A stretch of 64,000 bases of DNA from Pseudovibrio flavus (GTDB lineage: Bacteria; Pseudomonadota; Alphaproteobacteria; Rhizobiales; Stappiaceae): assembly GCF_009711345.1 (NCBI RefSeq), contig NZ_SMMA01000052.1, forward strand, positions 25,169 to 89,168, read 5' to 3'. The translations under genes were made by a program, and so were the position numbers. How positions within the stretch are numbered: position 1 is the first letter of the stretch; each line of letters begins with the position of its first letter. The notes below the pieces were generated by a model, which did not search any database, was not told the origin of the DNA, and saw nothing but the letters and a program-made list of their open reading frames with translations. Shown piece after piece: positions 62,299 through 64,000 of the stretch.

Positions 62299-63270
62299 CT
62301 AGGCCTCCGCAGTCAAACGGTTCTTAGCGAAGGTCTCCATCATAATGCTGACGAACTTTCTGGCATCAGCATCAAAAGCAACCTTACAATTCGGTTCTTT
62401 CCCGCTGCGCTCCCTAACATCAATGACGGTACGGCCAACACACAAGCCATTTGCCGTATCAACGTCCACTCGGTAATCGCCAGTAGTAATGACGGATGGA
62501 TCAATGAGATGGGCAACACAAAGTGCATCATGAACCGGCGCACTGCGCTCAATATCCATGCGCTGAATCTTGTCATGCACGCCAATACGGTGTCCGGTCA
62601 CAATGGACATGGCCTTGCCTGCTGGCGTTCCCAGAGCTTCAAACGCCTCACAATCCCCCGCAGTCACGAGCGCTTTATGCGTCGCATCCAATGGTACCAT
62701 GGTGATCTTCTCAAAACCGGCGTTGAACACAACAGCGGCCGCTTCCGGATCGGCCCAGATGTTGAACTCGGCTGATGGAGTCACATTGCCGGTGTAGTGC
62801 GCACCGCCCATAATCACGACTTCCGGAATGAGCTTGATCAGCTTCGGCTCTAAACGAATTGCAGCCGCGATATTGCTAAGTGGCGCAACCGGCACAAGAG
62901 TGATGGGATCTGTCGCAGCACGATAGGTTTCGATCAGATACTCGACAGCGCTAGTATCCTGTTTCCGGCTGGTCGCTTCAGGTAAATCGAGAAACTTGCC
63001 GTGGATTTTCTCCAGAAGGTCATCCTGACGGCGTGGAACCGGAAAATCCTCGCGGGCTATCGGCTTATCAAGCCCTTCGAACACAGGGATGGAACTCTCA
63101 CCGATATAGTCCAGTACACGGAGGGTATTCTCGGTGCAGTACTCCACTTCGGCATTCCCGTTGACCGTCGTTACACCGACCAGATCGAGATCCTCATGCA
63201 GCGCAGCCAGCATAATCGCTACGGCATCATCGGTTCCGGTATCAACATCCAGTATGAGCTTCTTTTTCAT
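62299..63270 (-). CDS. Nucleoside hydrolase (IUNH family), canonical
   Basis: A 323-residue N-ribohydrolase with all expected features: DVDTGTDDA at 8-16, APLSNIA near 129, SAEFNIWADPEAA at 166-178 and the catalytic His247 in PVHDAL. It hydrolyses nucleosides to base and ribose in the cytoplasm. First of a two-gene operon behind the palindrome at 63319. The BMP-family protein nearby would supply nucleosides if a transporter exists elsewhere. Confidence 0.93.
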   Translation of the reverse strand: MKKKLILDVDTGTDDAVAIMLAALHEDLDLVGVTTVNGNAEVEYCTENTLRVLDYIGESSIPVFEGLDKPIAREDFPVPRRQDDLLEKIHGKFLDLPEATSRKQDTSAVEYLIETYRAATDPITLVPVAPLSNIAAAIRLEPKLIKLIPEVVIMGGAHYTGNVTPSAEFNIWADPEAAAVVFNAGFEKITMVPLDATHKALVTAGDCEAFEALGTPAGKAMSIVTGHRIGVHDKIQRMDIERSAPVHDALCVAHLIDPSVITTGDYRVDVDTANGLCVGRTVIDVRERSGKEPNCKVAFDADARKFVSIMMETFAKNRLTAEA

Positions 63271-63318
63271 AATATGTTCTTCTCAAAACAAACAGTTAGG
63301 CGACAATACCCCAGCCGC

Positions 63319-63330
63319 TTACCTAGGTAA
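63319..63330. promoter_or_regulatory. Palindrome TTACCTAGGTAA upstream of the nucleoside hydrolases
   Basis: A perfect 12-base palindrome about 50 bases before the first nucleoside hydrolase ATG, followed by A/T-rich DNA. AATATGTT (63271-63278) and AACATATT (63331-63338) form a second, distant inverted pair around it. Looks like an operator; factor unknown. Confidence 0.45.
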
Positions 63331-63463
63331 AACATATTATAATTGCCTATATATTTTCCTCTAGTATCATTCTAATTTCCGTTGCGTAATAAACCTGAAC
63401 GGACATCAAAATTTTTGAACCAATAGATTTTAATAATCTAACTATGAGCGCAAAGAATTTACT

Positions 63464-63880
63464 ATGAAACTCCTGATTCCAATGTTGGCAGCACTATTCA
63501 TGCTACCGTTTACCCATAGCTTCACCGTCGCCGACCAATACGATAACGTTACCCGAGCAGGTAAGAAGGTCTTGTTGCGAAACCACTATATTTACAACAC
63601 CAAAAACTGCACACAAGCAAACCTTCCGGTTCCAAAGATCACGCAGCAACCGAAGCATGGAAAAGTCATAACTTCAAAGAGCCTCCAAACGATCAAAGGC
63701 GCGAAAAACCGCAAATGTAATGGAAAGAAAATTAAAGGTACGTCTGTCTATTACATTCCCAACAAAGGATACAGAGGGAACGACACCGTTTCTTATACAA
63801 TCAATTACGCCAAATACATTCGATACGCCCCAGGTCAGAGGGTATCGAGACCCTTTCGCCATCGGATTACAGTCAAATAA
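63464..63880 (+). CDS. Small exported protein with cadherin/VCBS-like repeat end
   Basis: A 138-residue protein with a signal peptide (MKLLIPMLAALFMLPFTHSFT, cut near residue 23). The mature part is basic, with two Cys (NTKNCTQ and NRKCNGK) that could pair. Its C-terminus YYIPNKGYRGNDTVSYTI resembles the G-x-D-x-x-x-Y-T signature of bacterial Ig/cadherin-like repeats. No function is assigned. Confidence 0.65.
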   Translation: MKLLIPMLAALFMLPFTHSFTVADQYDNVTRAGKKVLLRNHYIYNTKNCTQANLPVPKITQQPKHGKVITSKSLQTIKGAKNRKCNGKKIKGTSVYYIPNKGYRGNDTVSYTINYAKYIRYAPGQRVSRPFRHRITVK

Positions 63881-63881
63881 T

Positions 63882-64000
63882 GAACATAACTGCTCGCGTA
63901 TTCCGATGGAACGTTATGGCAAGGTCGAAGAGATAGCCGCTACGATCGCATTTCTAGCCTAAGATGGAGACGGTTATATAACGGGTCAGAACCTTCGCGT
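63882..64000 (+). pseudogene. SDR C-terminal fragment with an in-frame stop
   Basis: The frame RIPMERYGKVEEIAATIAFLA, stop (TAA 63960-63962), then DGDGYITGQNLR matches the conserved C-terminal end of classical SDR enzymes (RYGKPEEIAATVAFLASDDASYITGQ). A Ser codon appears to have become TAA. No N-terminal SDR part is readable upstream, since the secreted-protein gene lies there, so this is a decayed remnant. It may continue past the window edge. Confidence 0.75.

Overview
The window looks like a chromosomal stretch of an alphaproteobacterium, probably marine. The inference rests on gene content: an ECF11-type RpoE with a ChrR-type zinc anti-sigma factor, a PutR-like Lrp regulator divergent from a long PutA without a DNA-binding domain, an alphaproteobacterial Zur operator, and a moderate base composition with some strongly codon-biased genes. 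A Pseudovibrio/Stappiaceae-like organism would fit, but that is a guess. No IS element, phage gene or CRISPR array is visible; one tRNA gene (Gln, UUG) is present.

Layout. 1-3 kb: the tail of an unknown gene, a DUF3429 membrane protein, an MFS permease and a divergent PstS paralogue. 3-11 kb: a photo-oxidative/lipid stress locus. rpoE-chrR face a + strand operon (FAD oxidoreductase, DUF1365, cyclopropane-fatty-acid-synthase-like methyltransferase, GPH symporter), which converges on a - strand operon (DUF6134, SDR, NTF2-like). All three units carry TGATCC-N18-TA promoters, so they look like one RpoE regulon. 11-15 kb: pstSCAB behind a Pho box, without phoU/phoB. 15-17 kb: mgtE with a strongly folded leader. 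17-20 kb: adhE with an FNR-like box. 20-23.8 kb: RluA, SCP2, TetR, a LuxR regulator with a degenerate receiver, and an unknown protein. 23.8-26 kb: znuC-znuB-zur behind a Zur box. 26-36 kb: a glucuronide/glucuronate locus (uidA-uxuR-uxuA divergent from TRAP permeases-uxuB-uxaC) with two GntR-type operators in a 958-bp gap and no dctP. 36-45 kb: an acyl-CoA synthetase, a CofD/YvcK-like protein and three secondary transporters. 44.5-49 kb: putR/putA and tRNA-Gln. 49-55 kb: a tripartite RND efflux operon. 55-58 kb: a glycosyltransferase and purU-folD. 58-64 kb: a lytic transglycosylase, a BMP-family nucleoside-binding protein, LysE, two nucleoside hydrolases, a small secreted protein and an SDR pseudogene cut by the window edge.

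How the parts work together. Glucuronides would be split by UidA, isomerised by UxaC, reduced by UxuB and dehydrated by UxuA to KDG under UxuR. The stress operons probably remodel membrane lipids under RpoE. purU-folD handle one-carbon units. The BMP protein and nucleoside hydrolases suggest nucleoside scavenging. Several transport loci lack their usual partners here (TRAP without DctP, Znu without ZnuA, BMP without ATPase or permease, Pst without PhoU).
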